Positions 7,151 to 16,343 of a stretch of 19,326 bases of DNA are shown here, one piece after another; position 1 is the first letter of the stretch, and each line of letters starts with the position of its first letter. Source of the DNA: Desulfovibrio sp. (GTDB lineage: Bacteria > Desulfobacterota > Desulfovibrionia > Desulfovibrionales > Desulfovibrionaceae); contig JAITDR010000073.1 of NCBI GenBank assembly GCA_031282465.1, positions 1-19,326 on the forward strand. Reading direction: 5' to 3'. The notes beneath the pieces were generated by a model that saw nothing but the letters and a program-made list of their open reading frames with translations, was not told the origin of the DNA and searched no databases. The position numbers were made by a program, and so were the translations under genes.

Positions 7151-7990
7151 TTACGCAAGGCGCGACATAAAGTCGGCCGCGCTCCCGCCGGCGTCGAGAA
7201 AGCGCAGCAACGCCGACCCGACGACAACGGCCTGCGGCCGGAACGGCATGCCCTCCAACTGCGCCGGGCCGGAAAAACCGAATCCCACGGCCAAGGGCAG
7301 GGAAAAGACGCTCTGCGCCCGCGTGAACGCCTCGGCCAGTTCTTCGGCAAAGGCCGCGCGCTCGCCCGTCACCCCGAGCACGGAAACCAGATACACATAG
7401 CCTGCCGCCCCGTGCGCGTAAGCCTGCATGCGCGCGGTCGGCGTATTGACCCCTACCAGAGGGATAAGCGCCATACCTTGTGCCTCAAGAACCGCGCGCA
7501 ACGGCCCGTCCTCGTCCACGGGCAAATCCGGAACGATGCACCCGGACACGCCTGCCGCCGCGGCATCCCGTGCGAAACGCTCCAGACCGTACTGCAAAAA
7601 GGGATTGTAATAGCCCATAAGCACCACCGGCGCACTGCGGCCGGCCGCGCTTTCGGCCAGTTCCTCCAGAATGCCCCGCAGGCGGACGCCGGCGGCCAAC
7701 GCACGGCGCGAGGCTTCCTCCACCATCGGGCCGTCGGCGACCGGGTCGGAAAAAGGCACGCCGACCTCAATAATATCTGCGCCGCCCTCGTCCAGTTCCC
7801 GAAGAACCTGCCGAAACTTCGCCGGCGTCGGAAATCCGGCCGTGATAAACGGTATGAACGCCACGCGCCCCGCGGCGTTCGCCTCTTCTATGCGCCGGGT
7901 GAGAACGGACGCGCCGGAACCTTGCCCGGCACGAAGCGGAGGGGTCTGCGCAGGGGGCGATCCCGCAGCCGGGTTCATCGGCGAAGACAT
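7151..7990 (-). CDS. trpA: Tryptophan synthase alpha subunit (TrpA)
   Basis: Cleaves indole-3-glycerol phosphate to indole and glyceraldehyde-3-phosphate; indole is channelled to TrpB. The catalytic pair is present: Glu75 in IEVGVPFSDP and Asp86 in VADGP. PDLPVDE, the LVGVNTP loop and GFGFSGP at the phosphate site also match. The start at 7990 has GGGAGGAG upstream and lies 26 bases after the trpB stop. Earlier in-frame ATGs at 8032 and 8071 overlap trpB. Even from 7990 the protein carries about 28 extra residues rich in Pro, Ser, Ala and Gly before the usual start region (VLTRRIEEANAAGR), probably a flexible extension. It is the last trp gene. Length is 279 residues. Confidence 0.96.
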   Translation of the reverse strand: MSSPMNPAAGSPPAQTPPLRAGQGSGASVLTRRIEEANAAGRVAFIPFITAGFPTPAKFRQVLRELDEGGADIIEVGVPFSDPVADGPMVEEASRRALAAGVRLRGILEELAESAAGRSAPVVLMGYYNPFLQYGLERFARDAAAAGVSGCIVPDLPVDEDGPLRAVLEAQGMALIPLVGVNTPTARMQAYAHGAAGYVYLVSVLGVTGERAAFAEELAEAFTRAQSVFSLPLAVGFGFSGPAQLEGMPFRPQAVVVGSALLRFLDAGGSAADFMSRLA

Positions 7991-8016
7991 TGTCCGGTCT
8001 CCTCCCGCGGGTTGAT

Positions 8017-9276
8017 TTATTGACGGGGGCATGATCCGCCCTCCCTGTCGGCGGCCTGCGCGGGCATGCACAGGTCCGGCATATGTTCGCGGATAATATC
8101 CATATCCTTGTCTCCCCGCCCGGAAAGATTGACCACCACATTGCCGCCTGCCGGCAACGCCTCGGCGTTCTCCAGCACCCAGGCCAGCGCATGTGACGAC
8201 TCAAGGGCCGGAATGATGCCCTCGCCGCGGCACAGGCGGGCAAAGGCATGCAACGCCCCGGCATCGACAACGACATGGTACTCCACCTTGCCGGCCTTAT
8301 GGAACCAGGCATGTTCCGGCCCGACGCCGGGGTAATCAAGCCCGGCGGAAACGGAATGCGAAGGCTGTATCTGCCCGTCCGCATCCTGCAAAAGCATGCT
8401 GTACTGCCCGTGCAGTACCCCCGGCGTCCCGAGATTCAACGGCGCGGAAGTAAAACATCCGGGCTCGCCCGTGCCTCCGGCCTCGATGCCTGCCAGACGC
8501 ACCGCGCCGGCCTCGGGGTCGGCGACAAAAGGATAAAACATGCCTGCGGCATTGGATCCGCCGCCCACACAGGCGACCACCACATCCGGCAACGCGCCGA
8601 AGGCGCTGCGGCACTGGGCCTTCGTCTCTTCGCCGATCACCGACTGCAAATCCCGCACCAAAGTGGGGAAAGGGTGCGGGCCGGCAGCCGTGCCGAAACA
8701 ATAATGCGTCGTGCGCTGTTCGGCTATCCAGAAACGCAGCGCCTCATTGATGGCGTCTTTCAGCGTCCTGGTCCCGCTTGCGACAGGACGCACCTCGGCG
8801 CCCAAAAGACGCATGCGCATGACGTTGGCCGCCTGCCGGCGCGTGTCCTCCTCGCCCATAAACACAACGCAGGACAAGCCGAGACGGGCCGCGGCGGCGG
8901 CTGTCGCCACGCCGTGCTGCCCTGCCCCCGTTTCCGCCGCCAGGACGCTCTTGCCCATTCTCCTGGCCAGCAACGCCTGCCCCAGGGTATTGTTCATCTT
9001 GTGCGCCCCGGTATGCAGCAGGTCCTCCCGCTTCAAATACAGATTGAAGCCGAGTTCGCGGGAAAGCGTCGGGCACAGGGTAAGCGGAGTCTCCCGTCCC
9101 GCATAGCCGCGCAGCAACCCGTCAAGCTCCCTGCGGAATTCCTCGCCGGGCAGGATGTCCGTACAGGCTTCCTCCAACTCCAACAACGGAGGCATAAGCA
9201 GCTCCGGCACAAAACACCCGCCGAATTCACCGAAATACCCTTTTTTCATGAAAAATTCCTTTGGGTAATGCGTCAT
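8017..9276 (-). CDS. trpB: Tryptophan synthase beta subunit (TrpB)
   Basis: PLP enzyme that condenses indole with serine to make tryptophan, in an alpha2-beta2 complex with TrpA. The PLP lysine is Lys93 in HTGAHKMNN. Glu115 and the ETGAGQHG loop follow at 115-122, the phosphate-binding GGGSN is at 238-242, and the sequence around [18 protein letters not shown] matches the standard (TrpB1) class. Two starts compete. ATG 9276 overlaps the trpF stop as ATGA, which favours coupling, and is reported here. ATG 9249 ([11 protein letters not shown]) has a better ribosome site (AAAGGA, seven bases) and matches the family start more closely. The length is 419 or 410 residues, and the C-terminus has a slightly long, unconserved tail. 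Confidence 0.96.
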   Translation of the reverse strand: MTHYPKEFFMKKGYFGEFGGCFVPELLMPPLLELEEACTDILPGEEFRRELDGLLRGYAGRETPLTLCPTLSRELGFNLYLKREDLLHTGAHKMNNTLGQALLARRMGKSVLAAETGAGQHGVATAAAAARLGLSCVVFMGEEDTRRQAANVMRMRLLGAEVRPVASGTRTLKDAINEALRFWIAEQRTTHYCFGTAAGPHPFPTLVRDLQSVIGEETKAQCRSAFGALPDVVVACVGGGSNAAGMFYPFVADPEAGAVRLAGIEAGGTGEPGCFTSAPLNLGTPGVLHGQYSMLLQDADGQIQPSHSVSAGLDYPGVGPEHAWFHKAGKVEYHVVVDAGALHAFARLCRGEGIIPALESSHALAWVLENAEALPAGGNVVVNLSGRGDKDMDIIREHMPDLCMPAQAADREGGSCPRQ

Positions 9277-9974
9277 GATTCTTCTTTATTGAAGGGATGC
9301 CTGCCGGACAGGCCGCGCAACGCGGCTGCCGCGGCTTTAAGCTTCACCGCGTCCTTCAGGCCGGGACGTTCTTCAACGCCGGAATTCAGATCCACCGCCC
9401 AAGAGGAACAGTCGGCAAAGGCCCTTTGCAGATTGTCCGGGGCAAGACCTCCTGCCTGTATCCAGGGGCGCGGGGGACGGAAGGAACGCAAATCCTGCCG
9501 GGGCAGCGTCCTGCCCGTACCGCCGCCGGATATGCCGGCATCCAGCAGAAACAAGGCGCATACCGGGGCGAAACGCAGGCATTCCTCCCGCAGCAGGTCC
9601 GCCGCGCCGGCGGCATCTCCCGGACGCGCCGCCGCAAAGCGTTGCGGCCAGAACACCTTGATCACGCGTTCCGGGCCGACGGTCCGGCAAAAGTCCTCGT
9701 CTTCGCCGCCGTGCAACTGCGCCAAATCCAGCCGGGCCGTCTTCATGATGCGCAGCACGTCGTCGGCGGGCAGTCCGGCAAAGACCCCGACGCGCAACGC
9801 GTTGCCGGCAGGCAGGACGGCCGCCTGTTCCGGGCTGATCCTGCGCGGGCTGCCGGGAGCGAAAATAAAGCCTGTGCAGCGAAACCCCAACTCCAGACAC
9901 AGGCGTACATCGGAGGCGCGGGTCAAACCGCAGACTTTGGCAGGCAGGGAGCCTTCCGGATACTGTAAAATCAT
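9273..9974 (-). CDS. trpF: Phosphoribosylanthranilate isomerase (TrpF)
   Basis: Catalyses the Amadori rearrangement of phosphoribosylanthranilate, the step between TrpD and TrpC. The general base is Cys15 in KVCGLT and the general acid is Asp145 in [21 protein letters not shown] (84-92), AGGLAPDN and the phosphate-binding [14 protein letters not shown] near the end complete the (beta/alpha)8 pattern. It is a free-standing gene of 233 residues, not fused to trpC. Its ATG overlaps the trpC TGA by four bases (ATGA), and its own stop overlaps the possible trpB start in the same way, indicating tight translational coupling. Confidence 0.95.
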   Translation of the reverse strand: MILQYPEGSLPAKVCGLTRASDVRLCLELGFRCTGFIFAPGSPRRISPEQAAVLPAGNALRVGVFAGLPADDVLRIMKTARLDLAQLHGGEDEDFCRTVGPERVIKVFWPQRFAAARPGDAAGAADLLREECLRFAPVCALFLLDAGISGGGTGRTLPRQDLRSFRPPRPWIQAGGLAPDNLQRAFADCSSWAVDLNSGVEERPGLKDAVKLKAAAAALRGLSGRHPFNKEES

Positions 9975-10780
9975 TTGTTCTCTTTCACCTGTGTTGCCGA
10001 CGGCGGCAGCAGTCCGGCTAGGGCTGCGCCGGGGTCGGGCGCGGCCATAAGGGCTGTGCCGATGAGGACGGCATCATAGCCGAGTACCGCGCGTTTTTCC
10101 ACATCCTGCCGTCGTGCGGCTCCGCTTGCGGAAATCCACAATTCGCCCTCACGGCGTTGTGCGATCAGAGTTTCGGATGCGGCGGCGTCCACGCGCATAC
10201 TTTGCAGGTCTCGTGTGTTCACCTGGATGATGACGGGGTGTGTGCCGCCGGCGTCCAGGCAGCGGCGCGCCCGCGTAAGGTCGGAAGCGTTGAAAATTTC
10301 CAGCACGCATTCAAGGCCGACGGAGGCTGCGGCAGCGAGCATCGCCGGCAGCGTATCATCCGGCAGCGAGCGGACTATGAGCAGGAGGGCGGCGGCGGGG
10401 GTAGCCGCCGTTTCTTCCACTTGCAGGGGATGCACGAGAAAATCCTTGCGCAGCAGGGGCAACCCCGCTCCGGTCATGCGTTCCAGGTATGCCGTGCTGC
10501 CCCGGAAACAGCGTTCTTCCGTCAACACGGACAGGGCTGCCGCGCCTGCGGCGGCGAACATTGCGGCGGCGTCTTCGGGGGACAGCCACATATTGATTTC
10601 ACCGGCTGTGGGCGAGGCGCGTTTGTATTCGGCGATGATAGCGCAGGGATGGCGTTTGCGCAGGGCGGCGGCGAAGGAGGGGCGTTTTCCGGACAAAGGG
10701 GGCGGGAAGCGTCCGGTACGTTTGAGGGCGGCCAGAGCTTCCACGCGTGCGGCCTGCGTTTGTATGATGTGATCAAGCAT
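9971..10780 (-). CDS. trpC: Indole-3-glycerol-phosphate synthase (TrpC), with an atypical active-site position
   Basis: Closes the indole ring from the product of TrpF. The protein has 269 residues, normal for the monofunctional enzyme, and starts 26 bases after the trpGD stop. Recognised active-site segments are IAEYKRASP (Glu51, Lys53), LRKDF (Lys112), the strand with Glu161 (VLEIF) and VNTRDL (Asn188). The segment usually reading SESGI or AESGI reads ISASGA (217-221): the serine is kept but the preceding catalytic-site glutamate is alanine (Ala218). Phosphate-site GYDAVLIGTALM is normal. The ribosome site is weak, which fits coupling to trpGD. It is the only trpC in the window, so it presumably works, perhaps with altered kinetics. 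Confidence 0.94.
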   Translation of the reverse strand: MLDHIIQTQAARVEALAALKRTGRFPPPLSGKRPSFAAALRKRHPCAIIAEYKRASPTAGEINMWLSPEDAAAMFAAAGAAALSVLTEERCFRGSTAYLERMTGAGLPLLRKDFLVHPLQVEETAATPAAALLLIVRSLPDDTLPAMLAAAASVGLECVLEIFNASDLTRARRCLDAGGTHPVIIQVNTRDLQSMRVDAAASETLIAQRREGELWISASGAARRQDVEKRAVLGYDAVLIGTALMAAPDPGAALAGLLPPSATQVKENK

Positions 10781-10806
10781 GGTGTTTCCCGTGTGCAGCA
10801 GAGTGC

Positions 10807-12528
10807 TCAGGCGGCCTGTTCCGGGGAGGAGAAGGCAAACCCGCGCAGCCGGCCGGTTGTTTTGAGCTTGCGCAGATAGCGGCCGCCGGCTCCGTCGGCG
10901 ACGGCTTGCCGTGCATCGTCCATGCAGGCGGCGAGGGGCCGTTCGGGGTCGATAAGATGCAGCGCGAAACCCGTGTTCAGGGCCAGCATATTGCGCATGG
11001 CCTGCGGTCCGCGCCCGTCCAGGAGTTCTCCGAGTACGGCCGTGCCGTCTTCAGGGCCGCTTATGGAGAGTTGATCCGGGTCGTCGGGGCTGAAGCCGTA
11101 TTCCGCAGGGTCCAAAGTAGTGAAGCGCACGTCGGCGTTGTCGACATAGGCCACATCGGCCGGTCCCAGGGTCGTCAATTCGTCGTAGCCGCCGGCGCCG
11201 TGGACGACCGCGCCGCGCCTCCCGCCCATACGGGCCAGGGTACGGGCCACCAGGGGCAGGAGATCCCGGTCGGCGACGCCCAGGAAACAGCGGCGGGGTC
11301 TGGCGGGGTTGACCAAAGGTCCCATGATGTTGAACAGGGTACGCACGCCGAGTTCCCGCCGGATGGGCATGACATGTCTGAACGACGGATGGAAGCGCGG
11401 GGCGAACAGAAAAACAAAGCCGTCTTCGGCCAGATGTTTTTGCAGTTCTTCCGGGCTCGGTTCGAGGTCGAAGCCCAGGCCTTCCAGCACGTCGGCGCTC
11501 CCGCAGCGGGAAGATACAGAGCGGTTACCGTGCTTGACGATTTTGTGTCCCAGGGCGGCAAGGGTCAGAGCCGTACCGCTGGAGCAGTTGAAGGAAAAAC
11601 GACCGTCGCCGCCTGTGCCCACGACGTCGAGGACCTGTCCGTCATCCGGGAGATCGACGGGCACGGCACGGGCCAGGACAGCGGCCACGGCTTCGCCCAT
11701 TTCCTCGGGGGTTTCGCCTTTGGCGCGCAGGCCGAGCAAAAAGGCCCCGGCCTGGGCCGGCGTCATCTCGCCGTCCATAAGCCTGGCAAAGGCGGCGCGG
11801 GCCATGGACGCGGGCAGGTTTTCGCGCCGCGCCACCCTGTCCATAATCAACGACAGGGGGTACGGGGTGCGGGTGCTGCCTTTGTCTTGCGGGTCGTCGT
11901 TTTCAGGTTGCGGGGCGTGCGCGGCCGCGCGAAGTTCTTCGAGCGCCTGCGCGCCTGAACGGGCGAGCGTGAGGAAATTGCCGAGCAGGCGGGGTCCGTC
12001 CGGGGTCAGGACGGATTCGGGGTGGAACTGCACGCCTGTCCAGGGCCGGTCCCTGTATTCCAGGGCCATGATTTCCCCGCCTTCAGCCCTGGCTGTAACG
12101 GCGAAGACCGGGTTGTCGTCTCCGGCCTCGGCGACCAGGGAATGGTACCGTCCTGCGCGCAGGGGGTCGGGCAGCCCGCGGAACAGGGACAAGCCGTTGT
12201 GGCGGATTTCGGAGACTTTGCCGTGCATGATGCGCGGGGCGACGATGACCGGGACCCCGGCAAGGCGGGCGAGCACCTGGTGTCCCAGGCAAACGCCGAG
12301 TACCGGCACGCGGGGCGGCAGGAGACGCAGAAAATCGAAGCAAAGCCCGGCCCGGTCCGGGTGCCCCGGACCCGGCGATATGCACACGGCCTTAAGGTCG
12401 GGGTGTACGGCAAATTCGACCAGGGCCGGGTCGTCGTTGCGCAGCACGCGCGGATGCGCTCCCAGCGTCTGGAACGCCTGCACCAGATTGAACGTGAAGG
12501 AGTCGTAATTGTCAATAAGCAGAAACAT
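10807..12528 (-). CDS. trpGD: Fused anthranilate synthase glutaminase / anthranilate phosphoribosyltransferase (TrpGD)
   Basis: A single 573-residue polypeptide with two enzymes. Residues 1-190 are a class I glutamine amidotransferase (TrpG): nucleophile Cys80 in GVCLGHQ and partners His169 and Glu171 in QFHPES. It supplies ammonia to TrpE. A linker of about 35 residues rich in Ala, Pro, Asp and Gln follows. From about residue 225 comes the TrpD phosphoribosyltransferase with GTGGDG (304-309), NCSSG, KHGNRSVSSRCGSADVLE and a GPLVNPA motif. The same fusion occurs in E. coli TrpD. The start at 12528 has AGGAGG upstream and overlaps the trpE stop by 17 bases, so TrpE and TrpG synthesis are probably coupled to keep the subunits equimolar. 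Confidence 0.96.
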   Translation of the reverse strand: MFLLIDNYDSFTFNLVQAFQTLGAHPRVLRNDDPALVEFAVHPDLKAVCISPGPGHPDRAGLCFDFLRLLPPRVPVLGVCLGHQVLARLAGVPVIVAPRIMHGKVSEIRHNGLSLFRGLPDPLRAGRYHSLVAEAGDDNPVFAVTARAEGGEIMALEYRDRPWTGVQFHPESVLTPDGPRLLGNFLTLARSGAQALEELRAAAHAPQPENDDPQDKGSTRTPYPLSLIMDRVARRENLPASMARAAFARLMDGEMTPAQAGAFLLGLRAKGETPEEMGEAVAAVLARAVPVDLPDDGQVLDVVGTGGDGRFSFNCSSGTALTLAALGHKIVKHGNRSVSSRCGSADVLEGLGFDLEPSPEELQKHLAEDGFVFLFAPRFHPSFRHVMPIRRELGVRTLFNIMGPLVNPARPRRCFLGVADRDLLPLVARTLARMGGRRGAVVHGAGGYDELTTLGPADVAYVDNADVRFTTLDPAEYGFSPDDPDQLSISGPEDGTAVLGELLDGRGPQAMRNMLALNTGFALHLIDPERPLAACMDDARQAVADGAGGRYLRKLKTTGRLRGFAFSSPEQAA

Positions 12529-14023
12529 TGCTGCCTCCTGCCCCGGTCCCGGCAAGGGGCGTATCCGGATGTTGCCCGGAGCGCTCCGGGGTATTCTGCG
12601 GGGGGCGCGGCTCCCCGTTTGCGTTGCCGATCAACGCGGCTTGCACAGCGGCCGCCTTGTTGACGATTTCTTTCCATTCCGCTTCGGGCGAGGAATCATG
12701 GACCACTCCTCCACCGGCCTGCCAGAACGCGCGCCCGTCGCGTATCCAGAGGCTGCGTATGGTTATGCCCGTATCCATATGCACGCCCTGTCCGTCCAGC
12801 CCGAACCAGCCGACGGCCCCGGCATAGGGACCGCGCGGGCCTTGTTCTTCCGCAGCCAGCAGTTCCATGGCCCGTATTTTGGGCGCGCCGCTCACCGTGC
12901 CCGCCGGAAAAACCGCCCGCAGCACGTCGACGGCGTCCAGTCCCGGCAGAAGTTGCGCGCTGATGTGTGATGTCAGGTGCATGACGTGGGAAAAACGCTC
13001 CACCTCCATATACCTGTCCAGCACCACGCTGCCGGGCGCGGAAACGCGTCCGAGGTCGTTGCGGCCCAGGTCGACCAGCATCACGTGTTCAGACTGTTCC
13101 TTGGCATCGCCGGCCAGTTCTTCTTCAAACAGGTTGTCTTCGTCCGGCCCCGCTCCGCGCGGTCTGGTTCCGGCTATGGGGCACAGGCGCAGTTTGCCGG
13201 CCGAGCAACTCACCATGACCTCCGGCGAGGAACCCATCAGCGTGATGCCCGGCAGGCGCATGAAGAACATGTACGGAGACGGATTGATGCGGCGCAGACG
13301 CCGGTAGACGGTAAAAGGGTCGCCGTTGAAGGCCGCGTTGAAGGCGACGGAAGGCACGACCTGCACGGCTTCCCCCAAGCGGATTTGTTCCTTGAGGCGC
13401 CTGACCGTGTCCATGTGGGCTTCGCTGCTTTTGCTTGCCTGCATCGGCCCGATGCCGGCCGGTCGGAGGGAAAAATCTTCGCTTCCGGCGGCGGAACGCG
13501 GCAGCACCGCTTCGTCGTCCGGCGTGGTGCGGTGCAGCGAGAGGCGGCAGACCCTGTTGTATTCGTGGTCGTATAGAATCAGCGTTCCGGGCAACGCCAG
13601 GCAGGCTTCGACCTCTTCCACCGGCAGGAAGGAGGCCGTTTTCGGCTCCAGAAGGCCGGTGCATCCGTAGCCCAAGTAGCCGTAGAGCGCGCGGGTAATG
13701 GAGGGAAACTCCGCGCCCGGCGCGGAGAGTATGCGCACGTCATGCAGCAGCGCCCGGAAGCCGTCCAAAAACGGTTGCCCGTGGAGGGCGCGCAGGGGGT
13801 CCAGGCGCCGGTCCCGCACGGTAATATCGGCCTTGCCGTCGCGGCAGCGCAGGCAGAGGATGAAGTCCGCGGCCGCAAGGCTGTAGCGCCCCCATCGCCC
13901 GCCGACTTCGGCGCTTTCCAGCAGGATGCCCTGCCCGTCGCCCGCCAGACGCATGAAGAGGCTGATCGGCGTTTCCACATCGCTTTGCAGAAAAGAGACG
14001 TTCTGTTGCAGGGTGATGCTCAT
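12512..14023 (-). CDS. trpE: Anthranilate synthase component I (TrpE)
   Basis: Makes anthranilate from chorismate using ammonia from TrpG; first committed step. The protein is 503 residues. The start at 14023 follows GGGAG by nine bases. An open frame continues to 14113 through the attenuator terminator and is not used. Residues 34-37 are LLES, the motif associated with tryptophan feedback inhibition in TrpE. Catalytic-core motifs are IAGTRPRG, VDLGRNDLGRV, HVMHLTSHI and GTVSGAPKIRAMELL, plus the Mg-binding GGGVVHDSSPEAEW region. The C-terminal 40 residues are Pro/Gly-rich and unconserved, and overlap trpGD. The expression signal is the attenuator upstream. Enzyme and leader both point to tryptophan as the regulator. 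Confidence 0.96.
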   Translation of the reverse strand: MSITLQQNVSFLQSDVETPISLFMRLAGDGQGILLESAEVGGRWGRYSLAAADFILCLRCRDGKADITVRDRRLDPLRALHGQPFLDGFRALLHDVRILSAPGAEFPSITRALYGYLGYGCTGLLEPKTASFLPVEEVEACLALPGTLILYDHEYNRVCRLSLHRTTPDDEAVLPRSAAGSEDFSLRPAGIGPMQASKSSEAHMDTVRRLKEQIRLGEAVQVVPSVAFNAAFNGDPFTVYRRLRRINPSPYMFFMRLPGITLMGSSPEVMVSCSAGKLRLCPIAGTRPRGAGPDEDNLFEEELAGDAKEQSEHVMLVDLGRNDLGRVSAPGSVVLDRYMEVERFSHVMHLTSHISAQLLPGLDAVDVLRAVFPAGTVSGAPKIRAMELLAAEEQGPRGPYAGAVGWFGLDGQGVHMDTGITIRSLWIRDGRAFWQAGGGVVHDSSPEAEWKEIVNKAAAVQAALIGNANGEPRPPQNTPERSGQHPDTPLAGTGAGGSNVSAY

Positions 14024-14049
14024 GCTTTTCCGCTCCCTGTTGATGGACG

Positions 14050-14083
14050 AAAAAAAAAGAGCCGCGGACATAACGCCCGCGGC
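14050..14083 (-). terminator. trp attenuator: Rho-independent terminator in the trpE leader
   Basis: On the minus strand, arm GCCGCGG (14083-14077), a nine-base loop, arm CCGCGGC (14067-14061), then TC and nine Ts (14058-14050). It lies 27 bases before the trpE ATG and 36 bases after the leader-peptide stop, so it serves as the 3:4 terminator of an attenuator and not as the end of a gene. Confidence 0.9.
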
Positions 14084-14119
14084 CCGGAAAGATGCATGTA
14101 TCCAATGCGTCAATGCGCG

Positions 14120-14227
14120 TCAGCGCACCGCCTTCGCCGGCCCGCGGGTATGCCCGCACCACAGGAAAGCGCGCCATATCAGGGACGCGTCGTCAAAACA
14201 GAAGGTGGGTGCCGTCGTGGATATCAT
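14120..14227 (-). CDS. trpL: Candidate trp leader peptide (TrpL)
   Basis: A 35-codon frame starting about 28 bases after the predicted trp transcription start. It begins MISTTAPTF and contains LIWRAFLWCG, with Trp codons at positions 18 (14174-14176) and 23 (14159-14161), then TGA at 14120-14122. The second Trp codon abuts the 5' arm of the first leader hairpin. Ribosomes stalled there for lack of charged tRNA-Trp would free the downstream segment to form the antiterminator. The ribosome site is weak (GAGA about 11 bases upstream). The Trp codons are not adjacent as in E. coli, so the start and exact extent are less certain than the attenuator itself. Confidence 0.62.
   Translation of the reverse strand: MISTTAPTFCFDDASLIWRAFLWCGHTRGPAKAVR
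14142..14157 (-). promoter_or_regulatory. trp leader hairpin 1:2 and antiterminator strand
   Basis: On the minus strand GCGGG (14157-14153) and CCCGC (14148-14144) form a perfect stem around CATA. The segment CCCGCGG (14148-14142) can alternatively pair with CCGCGGG in the 5' part of the terminator (near 14082-14076), giving the mutually exclusive 2:3 antiterminator. The order Trp codons, hairpin 1:2, hairpin 3:4, T-run is the standard attenuation layout. Confidence 0.7.
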
Positions 14228-14261
14228 CGCTTTTCTCTGCCGAAAAAAAAGTTCGTGAAAG

Positions 14262-14291
14262 TGCATACGCTGCCCCCGCCGGGCATGTCAA
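14262..14291 (-). promoter_or_regulatory. trp operon sigma-70 promoter
   Basis: A perfect TTGACA (14286-14291) and TATGCA (14262-14267) are 18 bases apart on the minus strand, predicting initiation near 14255, just upstream of the leader peptide. I see no TrpR-like operator palindrome overlapping it; attenuation may be the main transcriptional control. Confidence 0.68.
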
Positions 14292-14386
14292 GCGAAAAAT
14301 GCCGCGTTGTGAATACGCGCATCCCCCCTGCCTGCCCGGGGATTTATCCAGGTCGATGACTGCCGGAAAGGGAAAATCTTCCGCAC

Positions 14387-14418
14387 AAAAACAGAAAGGC
14401 GGTATTCCGGTTACCGCC
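14387..14418 (-). terminator. Rho-independent terminator ending the small RNA and insulating the trp promoter
   Basis: Minus strand GGCGGTA (14418-14412), loop ACCGGAA, TACCGCC (14404-14398), then TTTCTGTTTTT. It is about 95 bases upstream of the trp -35 element, so it separates the upstream cluster from the trp operon. Confidence 0.9.
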
Positions 14419-14579
14419 TTCCTTACCCTGCGATCAGGTTTTTTTTCAGAGCAGTCGGGTACAGCGCGATGTGCAAGTGAAGCGCTCCGACTTCCCGACC
14501 GGGCGGAGAGTTAAACACCCGGTCGGGATTGCAACGATGACTCGGGAGGAGGAACAGTATCGTTGCTGCATTATTTTCA
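14387..14579 (-). ncRNA. Candidate sigma-54-dependent small regulatory RNA with anti-Shine-Dalgarno loop
   Basis: The transcript is bounded by a sigma-54 promoter predicting a start near 14579 and an intrinsic terminator ending near 14387, about 190 nt. Hairpin 1 has arms GCAACGAT and ATCGTTGC (14566-14559 and 14538-14531), extendable by ACT/AGT past a one-base bulge. Its loop displays CCTCCTCCC (14552-14544), complementary to AGGAGG-type ribosome sites. Hairpin 2 has an 11-bp stem (TCCCGACCGGG with its complement, 14493-14503 and 14518-14528) around 14 bases. The terminator forms hairpin 3. A 44-codon frame passes through, but its ATGs fall at the predicted transcript start with no ribosome site, so I favour a non-coding RNA. 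It stands between the response regulator and the trp promoter. Confidence 0.68.
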
Positions 14580-14590
14580 TCAACTCTTTT

Positions 14591-14604
14591 GCATATACCG
14601 TGCC
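14591..14604 (-). promoter_or_regulatory. Sigma-54 (-24/-12) promoter
   Basis: The minus strand reads AGGCACG-GTAT-ATGCA, against the consensus TGGCACG-N4-TTGCA. The invariant GG (14603-14604) and GC (14591-14592) are exactly ten bases apart. Enhancer-like palindromes lie 70-125 bases upstream and an NtrC-family activator gene ends 168 bases upstream, as expected for this promoter class. Confidence 0.78.
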
Positions 14605-14661
14605 TGACGCGAATATCCCGTAAAAACAGTCTTCTTTTTCCGTGCAACGCCTTTTGTTCGC

Positions 14662-14705
14662 CATATTTTGCACAAATGTGCAAAATATGCGACAAATTTT
14701 GCACA
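14662..14705. promoter_or_regulatory. Enhancer-like cluster: 28-bp palindrome plus a third half-site
   Basis: Arms CATATTTTGCACA (14662-14674) and TGTGCAAAATATG (14677-14689) are perfectly complementary around AA. A third half-site, ATTTTGCACA (14696-14705), makes a second inverted repeat with the middle arm, with nine bases between. The TGCAC/GTGCA cores resemble sites of NtrC/LuxO-type Fis-fold activators. The centres are about 95 and 110 bases upstream of the predicted sigma-54 start, a typical enhancer distance. The likely ligand is the adjacent response regulator. Confidence 0.75.
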
Positions 14706-14730
14706 TATCCGTCCCGGTGCCTGCACACCG

Positions 14731-14771
14731 ACGCCGGGCTCGCCGCCTGCTCCCCGCGCCGGACCCGGCGT
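14731..14771. other. Inverted repeat directly after the response regulator stop
   Basis: ACGCCGGG and CCCGGCGT (8 bp each) flank a 25-base GC-rich loop immediately downstream of the regulator's TGA. There is no T-run. It may slow or end the regulator transcript in a Rho-dependent way, or protect the mRNA 3' end. Confidence 0.4.
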
Positions 14772-16328
<1,557 letters not shown>

Positions 16329-16343
16329 GGTTGTTTCAATCCG

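Noticed and set aside
8248..10050. 600-codon plus-strand open frame across trpB-trpF-trpC
   Set aside because: It is antisense to three well-recognised trp genes, has Arg/Pro/Ala-rich composition and no family motif. Long antisense frames are expected in GC-rich coding DNA.
14446..14577. 44-codon minus frame inside the small-RNA region
   Set aside because: Its ATGs coincide with the predicted sigma-54 transcript start, leaving no room for a ribosome site, and the Arg/Cys/Ser-rich peptide resembles no family. The stems and the complementary loop explain the region better.
14731..14771. Intrinsic terminator after the response regulator
   Set aside because: The 8-bp stem has a 25-base loop and no T-run; kept only as an inverted repeat.
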